From Mycobacterium sp. HUMS_12744610 (GTDB taxonomy: Bacteria > Actinomycetota > Actinomycetes > Mycobacteriales > Mycobacteriaceae), in NCBI RefSeq assembly GCF_041206865.1, contig NZ_JBGEDP010000001.1:3100001-3164000 (forward strand): 64,000 nt of DNA. The letters run 5' to 3'. Made by a program: the position numbers and the translations under genes. The notes beneath the pieces were generated by a model. The model searched no databases. It was not told the origin of the DNA and saw nothing but the letters and a program-made list of their open reading frames with translations. This document shows positions 18,880 through 27,832 of this stretch, one piece after another (position 1 is the first letter of the stretch; every line of letters starts with the position of its first letter).

Positions 18880-20169
18880 TCACTTGGAGTTCAGGGCGCT
18901 GCCCTTGCGCCACTGGTCCCAGCCGAGCGTCCAGTCGCCGTTCTGCGCCAGGGTCAACGAGGGCCCGCCGGTGTTGCGGACCTCGACCACATCGCCCGGC
19001 ACGGAGAAGTCGTAGAACCATTTCGCGTTGTCGGCGTTGAGGTTCAGGCATCCGTGTGAGGTGTCGCGGTGCCCTTGGGCCCACACGGTCGCGTTGAGCT
19101 GGTGCAGATAGATTCCGTCGATGCTGATCTTGGTTGCGTAGTGGATGGTCTCGCGGTAGCCCAGCCGGGAATTCTTGGGCAGCCCGAACGTCGAGGAGTC
19201 CATGATGACCGGGTTGCCCTTGCCGAGCACGGTGTAGATCCCGGGGGGCGTCCACAGATAGATGGTCTTGCCCCCGACGTCTTCGGTGCCGCCCATCCCC
19301 ATGCTGGTGGGCATCGTGCGGACCAGCTTGCCGTTGTCGTAGACGCTGACCTGTTTGGTGGCATCGTCGGCGATGGACACGTGGGCGTCGCCGATCCGGA
19401 ACGACACCCGCTCGTCCTCCTGCCCGAAGATGCCGTTGCCCATGGCGATTCCGTAGATGTCGGCCTTGGCGGTGACCGTCGTCCCCGGTGCGTAGTAGTG
19501 CTCCGGCCGCCAATGGGCGTTCTGGCCGTCGACCCAGAACCACGACCCCTTGACCGGCGGGTCGGTGGTGACCGTCAGATGCCGCTCGGCGGTGGCCCGA
19601 TCGGCGATCTGCTCGTCGAAGTGGGCGACGACGACCGTCCCGACACCGTAGGTGGCGCCCTCCTGCAGGGGCGCCTCCGAGGTCAGCTCGAAGTAAACCT
19701 TGGTCTGGTTGGAGGGACGCAGCGTCGAGAACGACGACACCTGCGTGGCGTCGACCCCGTCGGATCCGCGGGCGGTGACGGTGAGTGTGTAAGTGCGCCC
19801 GTACCCCAGGGGGACCGTGGGCTTCCAGGCGACGTCGTCGGGGGTCATGACCCCCGGGATCGGCTTGCCGGCGTCGTTGACCATGCGCACCTCGGTCAGC
19901 CTGCCCGCGTCCGCTTTGACCATCACGTGCCCGACCGGGTCGACGTCGCGGGCGTCGTCACGCGGTGTGATGCTCACCCGCGCCGGTTCGGCGGGCTTCA
20001 CGGAGGCCTCGTGGCGCGTGCAGCCCCCGCTCGGGCAGCCCGCCGGCGACGAGGTGAGCTGCACCGCGCCCACGACCGCGACCGCGACGAACACGGCAAG
20101 CATGAATCGGCGCGGCCAGTCGATGCCGAGAATGCGGCGAACGAGCTGTTCGCTGTTTTCGGATGTCAT
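18880..20169 (-). CDS. L,D-transpeptidase (YkuD) with Ig-like domains
   Basis: A 429-residue protein with one N-terminal membrane helix (R-R-F-M-L-A-V-F-V-A-V-A-V-V), a C-P-S-G-G-C motif just outside it, two bacterial Ig-like domains (about residues 65-245) and a YkuD domain whose active site is H-R-D-T-S-H372-G-C374-L-N-L. Such enzymes form 3-to-3 crosslinks in mycobacterial peptidoglycan. Length and layout fit the LdtMt2/LdtMt5 class, but I do not assign a specific paralogue. The first in-membrane half has no lipobox, so it is likely a signal anchor. Confidence 0.92.
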   Translation of the reverse strand: MTSENSEQLVRRILGIDWPRRFMLAVFVAVAVVGAVQLTSSPAGCPSGGCTRHEASVKPAEPARVSITPRDDARDVDPVGHVMVKADAGRLTEVRMVNDAGKPIPGVMTPDDVAWKPTVPLGYGRTYTLTVTARGSDGVDATQVSSFSTLRPSNQTKVYFELTSEAPLQEGATYGVGTVVVAHFDEQIADRATAERHLTVTTDPPVKGSWFWVDGQNAHWRPEHYYAPGTTVTAKADIYGIAMGNGIFGQEDERVSFRIGDAHVSIADDATKQVSVYDNGKLVRTMPTSMGMGGTEDVGGKTIYLWTPPGIYTVLGKGNPVIMDSSTFGLPKNSRLGYRETIHYATKISIDGIYLHQLNATVWAQGHRDTSHGCLNLNADNAKWFYDFSVPGDVVEVRNTGGPSLTLAQNGDWTLGWDQWRKGSALNSK

Positions 20170-20389
20170 GGGCTGCCGAATCCTTGCTGGTCTTGGTCAC
20201 CGGGTCATGCCGACACCCGCCGCCGAGGTCGTCCATCAGGTATCCCCGGACGTGCATTCCGAAACCGGTCCCGGCTTCGCGCCCGACGACGAGCTCGCCG
20301 AATTGTATTGGGTCCGACCGGATGTTTTCACCACGCGACGCGCCGCGTTTTCCCGCGGGGCGGCCGGGGTATCAGCCCGCGATAACTTC

Positions 20390-20709
20390 CTTGTGGCTGG
20401 CCGAACGCGCCGAACCTCTACCACGGGGCGTGCGGCTGGCCGAACAGGCACAGTTCGACCCGATGCCGTTCCTGGACTCGCTGGTCGTGGAGCTGGGCAG
20501 CCGCGGCGGGCGGCTGGTCGAGCACGCCCGGGTGCGGCGGGTGTCCGTGCGCAGGCGGGGCGTGCGTGTCCAGTCCTCAACTACGCGCGGCATAAGTTCG
20601 AGCTCACCGCGGACCGGCTGGTGCTGGCCACGGAATCCCGATCCTGGACCGCGGCGGATATTTCGAGCTGGAGGGGCCCGCCACCAGCGGGCTGACCGCC
20701 TCGGCCTGA
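20390..20709 (+). pseudogene. FAD-dependent oxidoreductase fragment, frameshifted
   Basis: Pieces of one FAD-oxidoreductase domain appear in successive frames: A-E-Q-A-Q-F-D-P-M-P-F-L-D-S-L-V-V-E-L (about 20435-20490), then F-E-L-T-A-D-R-L-V-L-A-T (about 20598-20633), then I-P-I-L-D-R-G-G-Y-F-E-L-E (about 20638-20678), ending at TGA 20707-20709. The order matches DAO-type oxidoreductases, which read L-A-T-G-x-P-I-L-D-R-G. The N-terminal Rossmann fold and the long C-terminus are gone. The bases 20170-20389 before it hold no recognisable coding sequence. Confidence 0.65.
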
Positions 20710-20723
20710 GTGGGTCCCGGCGC

Positions 20724-21767
20724 TCAGCCCGTCTTCTGGTACACCAGCCAACGCAGGTCGATCGGGGAATCCTCGGGCTCGACGTCGAACACGTCCAGGC
20801 CCCGCGCCCACCCCTCGAACCACCCTGTGGGCGGCCAGGCGGTTCCGGGCAGATGGGTCTTCTCGAATTCGTAGGCGGGGTCGTCGGCGACGAGTTCGAG
20901 GGGGAGCCCGGCCGTCGCGGTCACCACCTCGTCGCGGGTGAAGATCATGGTGTTGCACTGCTGGCCCATTTCCCGCGCCGCGTCGTCGGGGGTGTAGCCC
21001 GCACGCGCCAGAAAGGTGTTGAGCACCAGGCGCCCGCCGGGCGCCAGGAGCCGGGCGGACAGTTCGAACACCTCACGCAGCTGGGACAGCGTCCGGAAGT
21101 CGGGAACCACCTCCGAGACGATGATCAGCTGATACTGCGAGTCGACATCCTCCATGGCCGCGAAGACGTTCTGCTGGATCACGCGTATGCCCAGCGATTC
21201 CTTGTCGGCCTCGATGCGGATGATCTCGGCGAACTTGGGCGTCATCTCGACCGCGTCCACCGGGTGACCGCGTCGCGCCAGCGCCAGGGAGTTGCGCCCG
21301 GTTCCCGCGCCGAGGTCGAGCACCCGGCACGCCGCCGGATCGGCTGCTTCGCCGGCCAGCGCCCACACCCGCGCGTCGGGTTCGCTGCCGAACAGCGGCG
21401 CCGGGCGGGTCTCGACCCAGTGGTCGTAGTCGGCTTCGAGCGTCCACCATTCGGCTTTGACGCGGTAGTTCAGCGTCGTGCCGAAGGGGCTGTGAAAGGT
21501 GACGACGACGTTCGAGCGGGGCGAGGCCCGGTAGCCCTTCGCCAGCTCGGCTTCCAGCACACTCCTGAGCTGAGCGGACTGTTCTGCCGTGTACTCCACG
21601 CCCACCCCGGCGAACAGCTGTCCGCACATGCGGACGTACTCGTCGATCAGGGCGGGCACGGCCGGCAGGCTGAGCCGGCCCTCGGCGACCGCTCGGCGAT
21701 GCAGCCGCCGCGCCACCGCGTCCCGCAGCAAGGGCGGATCGAACGATCGGGGATTCGGCTCCTCCAC
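20724..21767 (-). CDS. SAM-dependent methyltransferase
   Basis: A 347-residue protein with an N-terminal helical region of about 130 residues and then a class I methyltransferase domain: C-R-V-L-D-L-G-A-G-T-G-R-N-S as motif I and V-D-A-V-E-M-T as motif II. GTG 21767 starts it. The substrate is not evident; the N-terminal extension before the catalytic core suggests a dedicated recognition domain. It points away from the SpoIIE phosphatase gene, with a shared 251-base promoter region. Confidence 0.83.
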   Translation of the reverse strand: MEEPNPRSFDPPLLRDAVARRLHRRAVAEGRLSLPAVPALIDEYVRMCGQLFAGVGVEYTAEQSAQLRSVLEAELAKGYRASPRSNVVVTFHSPFGTTLNYRVKAEWWTLEADYDHWVETRPAPLFGSEPDARVWALAGEAADPAACRVLDLGAGTGRNSLALARRGHPVDAVEMTPKFAEIIRIEADKESLGIRVIQQNVFAAMEDVDSQYQLIIVSEVVPDFRTLSQLREVFELSARLLAPGGRLVLNTFLARAGYTPDDAAREMGQQCNTMIFTRDEVVTATAGLPLELVADDPAYEFEKTHLPGTAWPPTGWFEGWARGLDVFDVEPEDSPIDLRWLVYQKTG

Positions 21768-22018
21768 GAGACTCTTCTACAGGACCGGGTGCGCGATCGC
21801 ACACCGGGGCGGCAGCAAGCCGCCCGGCATCGCCGGGGCCGGCCTGCGCATCCTCGAAACCGCAGTTCTCCGGGGTCGGCGGCCTGCCGCCGGGTGCCGC
21901 GGGGAGCAATTGCGTAGGCTGGAGCCACCTGGTTGAGCCGACAGCCCCCATCCACGTGACCGTGCCCCTGCGCCGGACCACGACATGCACTGCCTAACGG
22001 CAAGAGAGTCGGCACCCG

Positions 22019-23289
22019 ATGCTGTTCAAGAAAACACGCGTCGTGAACGACGCGGAGATTCACCCCTCTCCCCCCGACGTCCGCGCTCACCTGGCCGAAG
22101 AGATCACCCTCGACCTCGGCGGATCGCTGAACCTGCGCCGCAGCGCGCTGCGCCTGATCACCCTCATCGAGGCCAGGCTGGCCGACTGGGCGATGGTGGT
22201 CATGCCCGACGGTCGCACCGGCGAGCTCGTCGCGGTTGGCGCCGCCGACTCCGGCGGGGTCGTCTTGCGGCGGGCCACGCTCGAAGGCCTGCCGCTGGGC
22301 CGCATCCTGCACACGGGCCGCACCGAACAGCTCGTGGGCAGCGAGCTCTCGGGCCTGGTCCCCATCCAGCCGTTCCACGCGTCGGCGATGGACCTCACCC
22401 CGGCCGAGGTGCTCGGGCTGGGACTCACCGCCCGCGGCGGCACGTTCGGTGCGCTGGTGCTGCTGCGGCGGGCCAACGCGGGATTCGCGACGACGTCGCG
22501 TTCGCCGAACTCGTCGCCGGCCGCGCCGCGCTGGCTTTGGACTCGGCCCGGCTGTATGAGGACCAGGCCAGGATCGCGTCGGTGCTGCAGCAGAACCTGC
22601 GGCGACCGAGCCTGCCCGAGATCCCGGGTGTCCGCGTGGCCGCCCGCTACCGCGCCGCGGCCGAACACCTCGACGTGGGCGGCGATTTCTACGAGGTCAG
22701 CGGTCGCGACGACGACTGGCTCATCGCCATCGGCGACGTGTGCGGCAAGGGCGTGGAAGCGGCGGCGTTGACCGGATGCGCCCGCCAAAGCCTGCGCACC
22801 GCAGCGTATTTCGATCGGCGCCCGGCGGCGGTGCTCGCCGCCCTGAACAGCGTGCTGGACGAATCGATTTCGATGCCGTTCGTGACAGTGCTGTGCACGC
22901 GGGTGCGGCCGAACCCGGACGGGACGCACGCCGACGTCGAATTGGCCACTGCGGGACACCCGGCGCCGATCATCGTGCGCGCCGACGGCGGGGTCGAGCA
23001 GGCCGAGGTCTATGGGACCGCGGCCGGAGTGGTGAGCGAGATGGCATACGGCGCCGTGTCGCTGAGGCTGCACCGGGGCGACACGATGCTGTTGTTCACC
23101 GACGGGATCGATGAGGCACGCGGCGACGACGGCCAGTACGGGACGGAGCGGCTGCACGCGCTCCTGCCCACCTACGCCGGGGCGTCACCCGAAATCATCT
23201 GCGAGGCGGTCGAACAGGACGTGATCGAGTATCTCGACGGCCGCCGCCACGATGACATGGCATTGCTCGCGGTCACATGCGGCAGGTGA
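22019..23289 (+). pseudogene. GAF-SpoIIE (PP2C) serine phosphatase, frameshifted
   Basis: ATG 22019 opens a GAF-like domain of about 157 residues ending A-L-V-L-L-R-R-A-N-A-G-F. The frame then degenerates, while the continuation D-D-V-A-F-A-E-L-V-A-G-R-A-A-L-A-L-D-S-A is found one frame away from about 22490. That frame carries a complete SpoIIE/PP2C domain (V-G-G-D-F-Y-E-V, G-D-V-C-G-K-G, L-L-F-T-D-G-I-D-E-A-R, R-H-D-D-M-A-L-L-A-V). A single missing base near 22490-22495 explains the break, so this may be one intact gene with a sequence error or a recent mutation. It is coupled to the B12-binding gene by a 13-base overlap. Confidence 0.85.
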
Positions 23290-24299
23290 CGGTCGCGTCA
23301 GACGCGTTGCAGCAGTATGAAACTGCCGTGGCCGCCGATGACAGGGCCGCGGTGCTCGCGCTCGTGGAAGCCCTTCTCGAGCAGGGAGCCGCGCCGCTGG
23401 ACATCCTCACCGGGCTGGTCGTGAGCGCCCAGCGCGAGATCGGCCGACGGTGGCAGCGGGGGGAGTGGTCGGTCGCACAGGAGCACGCAGCCACGGCGAT
23501 GGCCATGGCCGCCACCGAGATCGTGGCGCGCCGGATAGCGCAGGTCCCCGTGCGACGCGGCCACGTGATCGTCGCCTGCGCCGAGCGGGAGTGGCATTCC
23601 CTGCCGGCCACGATCATCGGCTGCGCGCTGCGCGCTGACGGTTGGCAGACAACGCAACTCGGGCCGGCCACCACGCCGCAGCGAGTCAGCCAGTACGTCC
23701 AGGACCTCGGCCCCGAAGCCGTCGCGGTCAGCTGTTCGATGCTGGGGGCGGTCCCGACCACCCGACGACTCATCGAGGCCGCCACCTCGGCCGGGGTCCC
23801 GGTGGTCGTCGGCGGCGCCGCATTCGGCGACGACGGTCTGCGCGCGACCGCGTTGGGAGCGACAGCATGGGCGGCCGACGCCCGCAGCGCGGTGGAGGCG
23901 GTGGACAACCTGCCGCTCTCGGTACCGCCCGTGGCACCGCTGCCGGGGGCGCCGGCCCAGGAACAGGCCGCTCTGGAGCTGAATCATCAGCGCCTCGTCG
24001 ACGGGCTGCGTCGCGGGTGGGCCATCACCTCGGATCGCCGGCACGCCGGCTCGTCGGCCGCGCTGCGTGCGGTGGCCCGCGACGCGCTCCCACAAACCCT
24101 GCACGCCGTGTCGGCGGCCCTGCTCACCGGTGATCCACGGCCGGTGTCGCAGACGGCGGCCTGGTTGGCCGACCTGCTCGCCCACCGCGGCGTCCAATCC
24201 GTTCCCGCCGTCGCCGACCTGACCGGGGCGCTGGCCGACACGCTGCGCGACTACCCGTTGAGTCTGGACCTGATCCGTCGCCACTTCGCCACCGGCTGA
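23277..24299 (+). CDS. Cobalamin-binding-domain protein
   Basis: A 340-residue protein. Residues about 5-85 form a MetH-cap-like helical domain (R-R-W-Q-R-G-E-W-S-V-A-Q-E-H), and residues about 95-210 a B12-binding Rossmann-like domain with C-A-E-R-E-W-H-S-L-P-A at the place of the D-x-H-x-x-G axial-histidine motif, then V-V-V-G-G-A-A-F. The C-terminal 110 residues are helical. Such proteins serve as B12-dependent light or redox sensors. The ATG at 23277 overlaps the SpoIIE phosphatase 3' end, so the two probably work together in signalling, perhaps on an anti-sigma pathway (inference). Confidence 0.85.
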   Translation: MRQVTVASDALQQYETAVAADDRAAVLALVEALLEQGAAPLDILTGLVVSAQREIGRRWQRGEWSVAQEHAATAMAMAATEIVARRIAQVPVRRGHVIVACAEREWHSLPATIIGCALRADGWQTTQLGPATTPQRVSQYVQDLGPEAVAVSCSMLGAVPTTRRLIEAATSAGVPVVVGGAAFGDDGLRATALGATAWAADARSAVEAVDNLPLSVPPVAPLPGAPAQEQAALELNHQRLVDGLRRGWAITSDRRHAGSSAALRAVARDALPQTLHAVSAALLTGDPRPVSQTAAWLADLLAHRGVQSVPAVADLTGALADTLRDYPLSLDLIRRHFATG

Positions 24300-24329
24300 G
24301 GTCGGGCGGGCCCGCCTAGAGTTGTCTCC

Positions 24330-25184
24330 ATGGCCGCCGCCGATCCGACGACCCGCACGGGCCGCGCCCCGGCGCGGATGCAAGTCGACAGCCTGTGCCG
24401 CTACCCGGTGAAGTCGATGCTCGGCGAGTCCGTGGACCGGCTGTTCGTCGACGAGCGAGGCGCCGATGGGGACCGGCGGCTGGCCCTTCTCGATGCCGCG
24501 ACGGGGCACGTGGCCAGCGCCAAGCAGGCCCGGCTCTGGCGCGGGCTCCTGCAATGCACCGCCCGCGGCGACGCCGGGGGAGTGAGCATCGTCTTTCCCG
24601 ACGGGACTCGCGTCGCGGCCGACGATCCGCAGGCGGACGAACTGCTGTCGCGGCTGTTGGGCCGGGCGGTCCGGCTCATCAGCCGGCGCGACCCCGGCGC
24701 GACGGTGGAACGCCCTGACCCCGAGAAATTGCTCGCCCTGGGGCTGGACGCCGAGGTCGAGGGCATCGTCCTCGAGATCGGCAAGGCGACCCCGGGGGAG
24801 TCGTTCACCGACGATGCGCCGTTGCACGCGATCACCACCGCGACGTTGGCGCACATCGGTGTCGAGGCGCTGCGTTACCGGCCGAATGTGGTGATCGCAA
24901 CGCCACCGGGCTACCGGCCTTATGCCGAAAATGATTGGGCCGGATCGGAGTTGACGGTCGGTGCGGCGCGGTTGCGGGTCATCGAGGCAACACCGCGCTG
25001 CGTGGTTCCCACGCTCGAGCACGGACCGCTCCCACTCGCCCCCCAGGCGCTTCGCACTCCGGGAGCCGAGAATCGGGTTCGGACAAGCGGTTCGGAAGCT
25101 CAGCGGCCCTGTGCGGGGGCATACCTCGAGGTCGTCGAGCCCGGCGTCCTCGTCCCCGGCGACGCGGTGGTACGGACGGGCTGA
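24330..25184 (+). CDS. MOSC-domain protein (YcbX-like)
   Basis: A 284-residue protein with the N-terminal MOSC beta-barrel (L-C-R-Y-P-V-K-S-M-L-G-E) and the C-terminal MOSC domain (F-T-D-D-A-P-L-H, Y-R-P-N-V-V-I, and the conserved cysteine in T-P-R-C-V-V-P-T). MOSC proteins bind molybdenum cofactor and reduce N-hydroxylated substrates. ATG 24330 follows 30 bases after the B12-binding gene. The ISL3 element is inserted 24 bases after its stop plus target duplication and does not damage it. Confidence 0.88.
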   Translation: MAAADPTTRTGRAPARMQVDSLCRYPVKSMLGESVDRLFVDERGADGDRRLALLDAATGHVASAKQARLWRGLLQCTARGDAGGVSIVFPDGTRVAADDPQADELLSRLLGRAVRLISRRDPGATVERPDPEKLLALGLDAEVEGIVLEIGKATPGESFTDDAPLHAITTATLAHIGVEALRYRPNVVIATPPGYRPYAENDWAGSELTVGAARLRVIEATPRCVVPTLEHGPLPLAPQALRTPGAENRVRTSGSEAQRPCAGAYLEVVEPGVLVPGDAVVRTG

Positions 25185-25208
25185 CACCAGGAGATGTTCG
25201 CCTCCGGA

Positions 25209-25216
25209 ATTTTCGG
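25209..25216. repeat. 8-bp target duplication ATTTTCGG, left copy
   Basis: Directly adjoins the left terminal repeat of the ISL3 element; an exact copy adjoins the right repeat. Confidence 0.9.
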
Positions 25217-26608
25217 GGATCTACTGACGTTGTAGTGGGTCATTTCCGTCCGGGTAGTGCTGGGCAGAGGCCGCCTCGGGTGAGCATGGCCATGGCGATG
25301 AGTGCGTCTGGGCTGTGGAATCCGTAGGCGCGTTTGGTTAATGCCCGCAGGTGGGTGTTAGTGGCTTCGGATCGGGCGTTGGACAGGCCGTGATCGAGCG
25401 TGTTCCAGATGAGGTCGCGGTAGCGGCGGATGCTGCGGGCCAGCGCGGCGAACTCGGGGATGCGTGAGTGCGACGCCCACGACAGCCAGCCGGCCAGCAG
25501 CTGCCGCCCGTGGGTGCCCTTGACCCGAAACACCTCGCGTAGTTGCTCTTTGAGCAGATACGCCCGGTAGAGGGTGCGGTTGGTGTCGGCGATCTTAGCG
25601 AGGCTGGTGCGCTGCTCGCAGGACAGGTCAGCCGGGTTCTTGCGGGTCGCCCACATGGCGTGCCGATCGGTGATCCCGGCGCGGGTCATGGTGCGTACCC
25701 GCACCTTGTCCAGTGCCTTCATGGCCCAGGCCACGACATGAAACCCATCCAGGCAAATCAGCGCCTGCGGCGCGCGGGCACGCACCAGGGCGTGGATCCA
25801 TTCCGCCCCGTCGCAGCTGACGTGGGTGAGCAGCTTGGCCCGCTCGGCGCCGAGCTGATCGAAGAACCGGCCCAGCGTGTCCTGGTTGCGGCCCTCGCCG
25901 GCCCACACCAGCCGGCCTGTCGTGTGGTCAACCACGCACGTCAAGTAGCGATGTCCCTTGCGGTAGGCGATCTCGTCGATGCCGATCCGCGACAGTCCGG
26001 CGAGCAGGTCGTTGGTGTCGCGGCCATCGGCCACCACCCTGGTCACGATCGCCGCCACGGTGCGCCAGGCGATCTGCAGCAGCACCGTGAGCACACTCAA
26101 TGCGGTGTGCGCGGCCAGCCACGCGCAGGTGTCCTCGAACGCCCAGGTGTGTTTGGCGCCCGGCCGCGCCCACGGCACATGCGCAACCACCACCCCATGC
26201 TCGCCGCATGCCACCCGCGGGGCCGCGGCCTGCAGATACGCCTTTGTGGTCCCCACATCCAGGGTCCGCCAGCGCCTGATCCCGTTCCCGTCCCGGCCCC
26301 CCGCGTCATAGCCCGGGCACCGCTTCCGGCACCGCGAGCACCGGCCCGCCTGCGACGCCTTGGGCCGCACCGAGAACACCAGAACTTCGGAGGTCTTCGG
26401 CTGCTTCCGACCCGTGGTCTCGGTCTCGATCGTCACGTCCTCGATCACCATGTTTTGGTCACCCAGACCGCTCGCCAATACCCTGGACATGCGCAACGCC
26501 GTAGCTCCTTCTCGCGGATTGAACCCTAGACAGTCCAAAACGTAAGCAGGACACGGCGTTGCGCCCAAATTCCCAGGTCAGCGAACCCACGACAACGTCA
26601 CAAGAGCC
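25217..26608 (-). mobile_element. ISL3-family insertion sequence, complete
   Basis: A 1,392-bp element with 24-bp terminal inverted repeats (25217-25240 and 26585-26608) matching at 20 of 24 positions; both contain GACGTTGT followed by a G-rich end, and the outer bases GG-x-TCT fit ISL3-type termini. The flanks carry a perfect 8-bp target duplication ATTTTCGG at 25209-25216 and 26609-26616, the size expected for ISL3. The transposase stop codon overlaps the left repeat. The intact duplication points to a recent insertion. Confidence 0.92.
25240..26490 (-). CDS. ISL3-family transposase
   Basis: A 416-residue transposase with an N-terminal zinc-binding segment (C-S-R-C-R-K-R-C and a later cysteine), helix-turn-helix region, and a DDE core including I-G-I-D-E-I-A-Y-R-K-G, S-C-D-G-A-E-W and the C-terminal N-A-R-S-E-A-T-N-T. 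This is the pattern of ISL3/IS1557 transposases. ATG 26490 is used; TTG 26496, eight bases after AAGGAG, or a longer TTG start at 26568 are alternatives. The frame is intact. Confidence 0.9.
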   Translation of the reverse strand: MSRVLASGLGDQNMVIEDVTIETETTGRKQPKTSEVLVFSVRPKASQAGRCSRCRKRCPGYDAGGRDGNGIRRWRTLDVGTTKAYLQAAAPRVACGEHGVVVAHVPWARPGAKHTWAFEDTCAWLAAHTALSVLTVLLQIAWRTVAAIVTRVVADGRDTNDLLAGLSRIGIDEIAYRKGHRYLTCVVDHTTGRLVWAGEGRNQDTLGRFFDQLGAERAKLLTHVSCDGAEWIHALVRARAPQALICLDGFHVVAWAMKALDKVRVRTMTRAGITDRHAMWATRKNPADLSCEQRTSLAKIADTNRTLYRAYLLKEQLREVFRVKGTHGRQLLAGWLSWASHSRIPEFAALARSIRRYRDLIWNTLDHGLSNARSEATNTHLRALTKRAYGFHSPDALIAMAMLTRGGLCPALPGRK

Positions 26609-26616
26609 ATTTTCGG
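26609..26616. repeat. 8-bp target duplication ATTTTCGG, right copy
   Basis: Exact copy of 25209-25216 directly outside the right terminal repeat of the ISL3 element. Confidence 0.9.
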
Positions 26617-26788
26617 TATCCCCAGCCTCGAATTCGCGTGAATTTCCCCAGCGTCGACTCTCTGCGACGATACCGCCAATGGGGTCGGCAAAACGCCGCG
26701 GACATACGAAACTCTTTGAATTCCTGACTGTGCGGCGCACTCCGGCCGACTGTAGCGTCAACGCCAACAACGGAAAGGACCGATTGAC

Positions 26789-27112
26789 ATGACTTCGCCT
26801 CGCGGGCTGATCGCGCTGGCCGTTCCGGTGATAATCGGCGCTGTTCTGATGCCCGGTGCCGCGGTCGCTGCCGCCGATGCCGCCGACGACGCATTCCTGT
26901 CCAGAATGCAGACACTCGGCTTCACATGGCCCAACGGGGAGGACTCCGCAATAGTGGCGTTGGGACGCAAAATCTGCGCCGACCGGACGGCCGGCAAAAC
27001 TCCGGACGAAATCGCCGATCACATCCATTCCACCCTCGGCCCGGAAATCGTCACGTTCCCCGACGTCACGTCGATGGTAAGTGCCGCAGAATCAAACTAT
27101 TGCCCAGAGTAA
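26789..27112 (+). CDS. DUF732 secreted protein, copy A
   Basis: A 107-residue protein with signal peptide (G-L-I-A-L-A-V-P-V-I-I-G-A-V, cleavage near A-V-A-A-A-D) and a DUF732 domain (F-L-S-R-M-Q-T-L-G-F-T-W-P, I-C-A-D-R, ending E-S-N-Y-C-P-E) with two cysteines that probably form a disulfide. ATG 26789 has GGAAAGGA upstream. It is a paralogue of the gene at 27463; the last 64 bases of the two genes are almost identical. DUF732 function is unknown; the family is typical of mycobacteria. Confidence 0.88.
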   Translation: MTSPRGLIALAVPVIIGAVLMPGAAVAAADAADDAFLSRMQTLGFTWPNGEDSAIVALGRKICADRTAGKTPDEIADHIHSTLGPEIVTFPDVTSMVSAAESNYCPE

Positions 27113-27462
27113 CTGTTTTGGGTTGACCGATTCAGCGCGTTCCACGGTCGGCGCACCCGCGGCGCCGGTCGCCGGCGGTGACATCTGCGGAGACGATAAG
27201 TTCATCGCCCAGCCACCTGCCGGTCACCTTTCTTCGCCCAGGTCCGCGGCCCGGTCCCCACGGTGCGCCCGGCCGAGCCGACCGACTCGGCAAATACGGC
27301 GACCACCGTCCAGGGCAACCCCTACCGTGTTAAATCCGTTGCACGTAGTGCAGCCCGAAATTACAGCAAAGTTACGCCGGGGTGGGATGGGTCACATACA
27401 CGCCGCGCTCAGGAACCCGACTGTGTACCATTTGTTAACTCGGACGAAAGGAGTGTGCTCCG
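27113..27462. other. 350-base spacer between tandem DUF732 genes
   Basis: No coding sequence is supported. The right end carries the ribosome-binding site GAAAGGAG for copy B and an AT-rich stretch (ATTTGTTAACT) that could hold its promoter. Confidence 0.4.
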
Positions 27463-27798
27463 ATGATTTTACTGCGCCGGTTGACCGCACTCTGCGCGCC
27501 TGTATTCGTCGGCATTGCGCTACTGCCGAATCCTGCGCCGGCGCAGGCCGACGCCGCCGCCGATGATTCCGAGGACACGTTCCTGACGCAGATGCACCGA
27601 CTGGGCTTCACGTGGCCGGTGGGCGAGGATGCCGCCATCGTTGCCCTGGGTAAGCAGATCTGCGCCGACCGCAAGGACGGCAAAACACCGGATTCCATCA
27701 GCCAGGACATCCATTCCGCTCTGGGCTCCAGAACCATCACGTTTCCCGACGTCACGTCGATGGTAAGTGCCGCAGAATCAAATTACTGCCCAGAGTAA
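27463..27798 (+). CDS. DUF732 secreted protein, copy B
   Basis: A 111-residue paralogue of copy A: signal peptide (L-C-A-P-V-F-V-G-I-A-L-L, cleavage near A-Q-A-D-A), then F-L-T-Q-M-H-R-L-G-F-T-W-P, I-C-A-D-R-K, and the same E-S-N-Y-C-P-E end. ATG 27463 follows GAAAGGAG. The N-terminal halves differ from copy A at many positions whereas the last 21 codons keep nearly all third bases, including AT-rich codons unusual for this genome. Confidence 0.88.
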   Translation: MILLRRLTALCAPVFVGIALLPNPAPAQADAAADDSEDTFLTQMHRLGFTWPVGEDAAIVALGKQICADRKDGKTPDSISQDIHSALGSRTITFPDVTSMVSAAESNYCPE

Positions 27799-27832
27799 TC
27801 ATCCTCGCCCGCAACGAAATTCGCGGGCGCGC

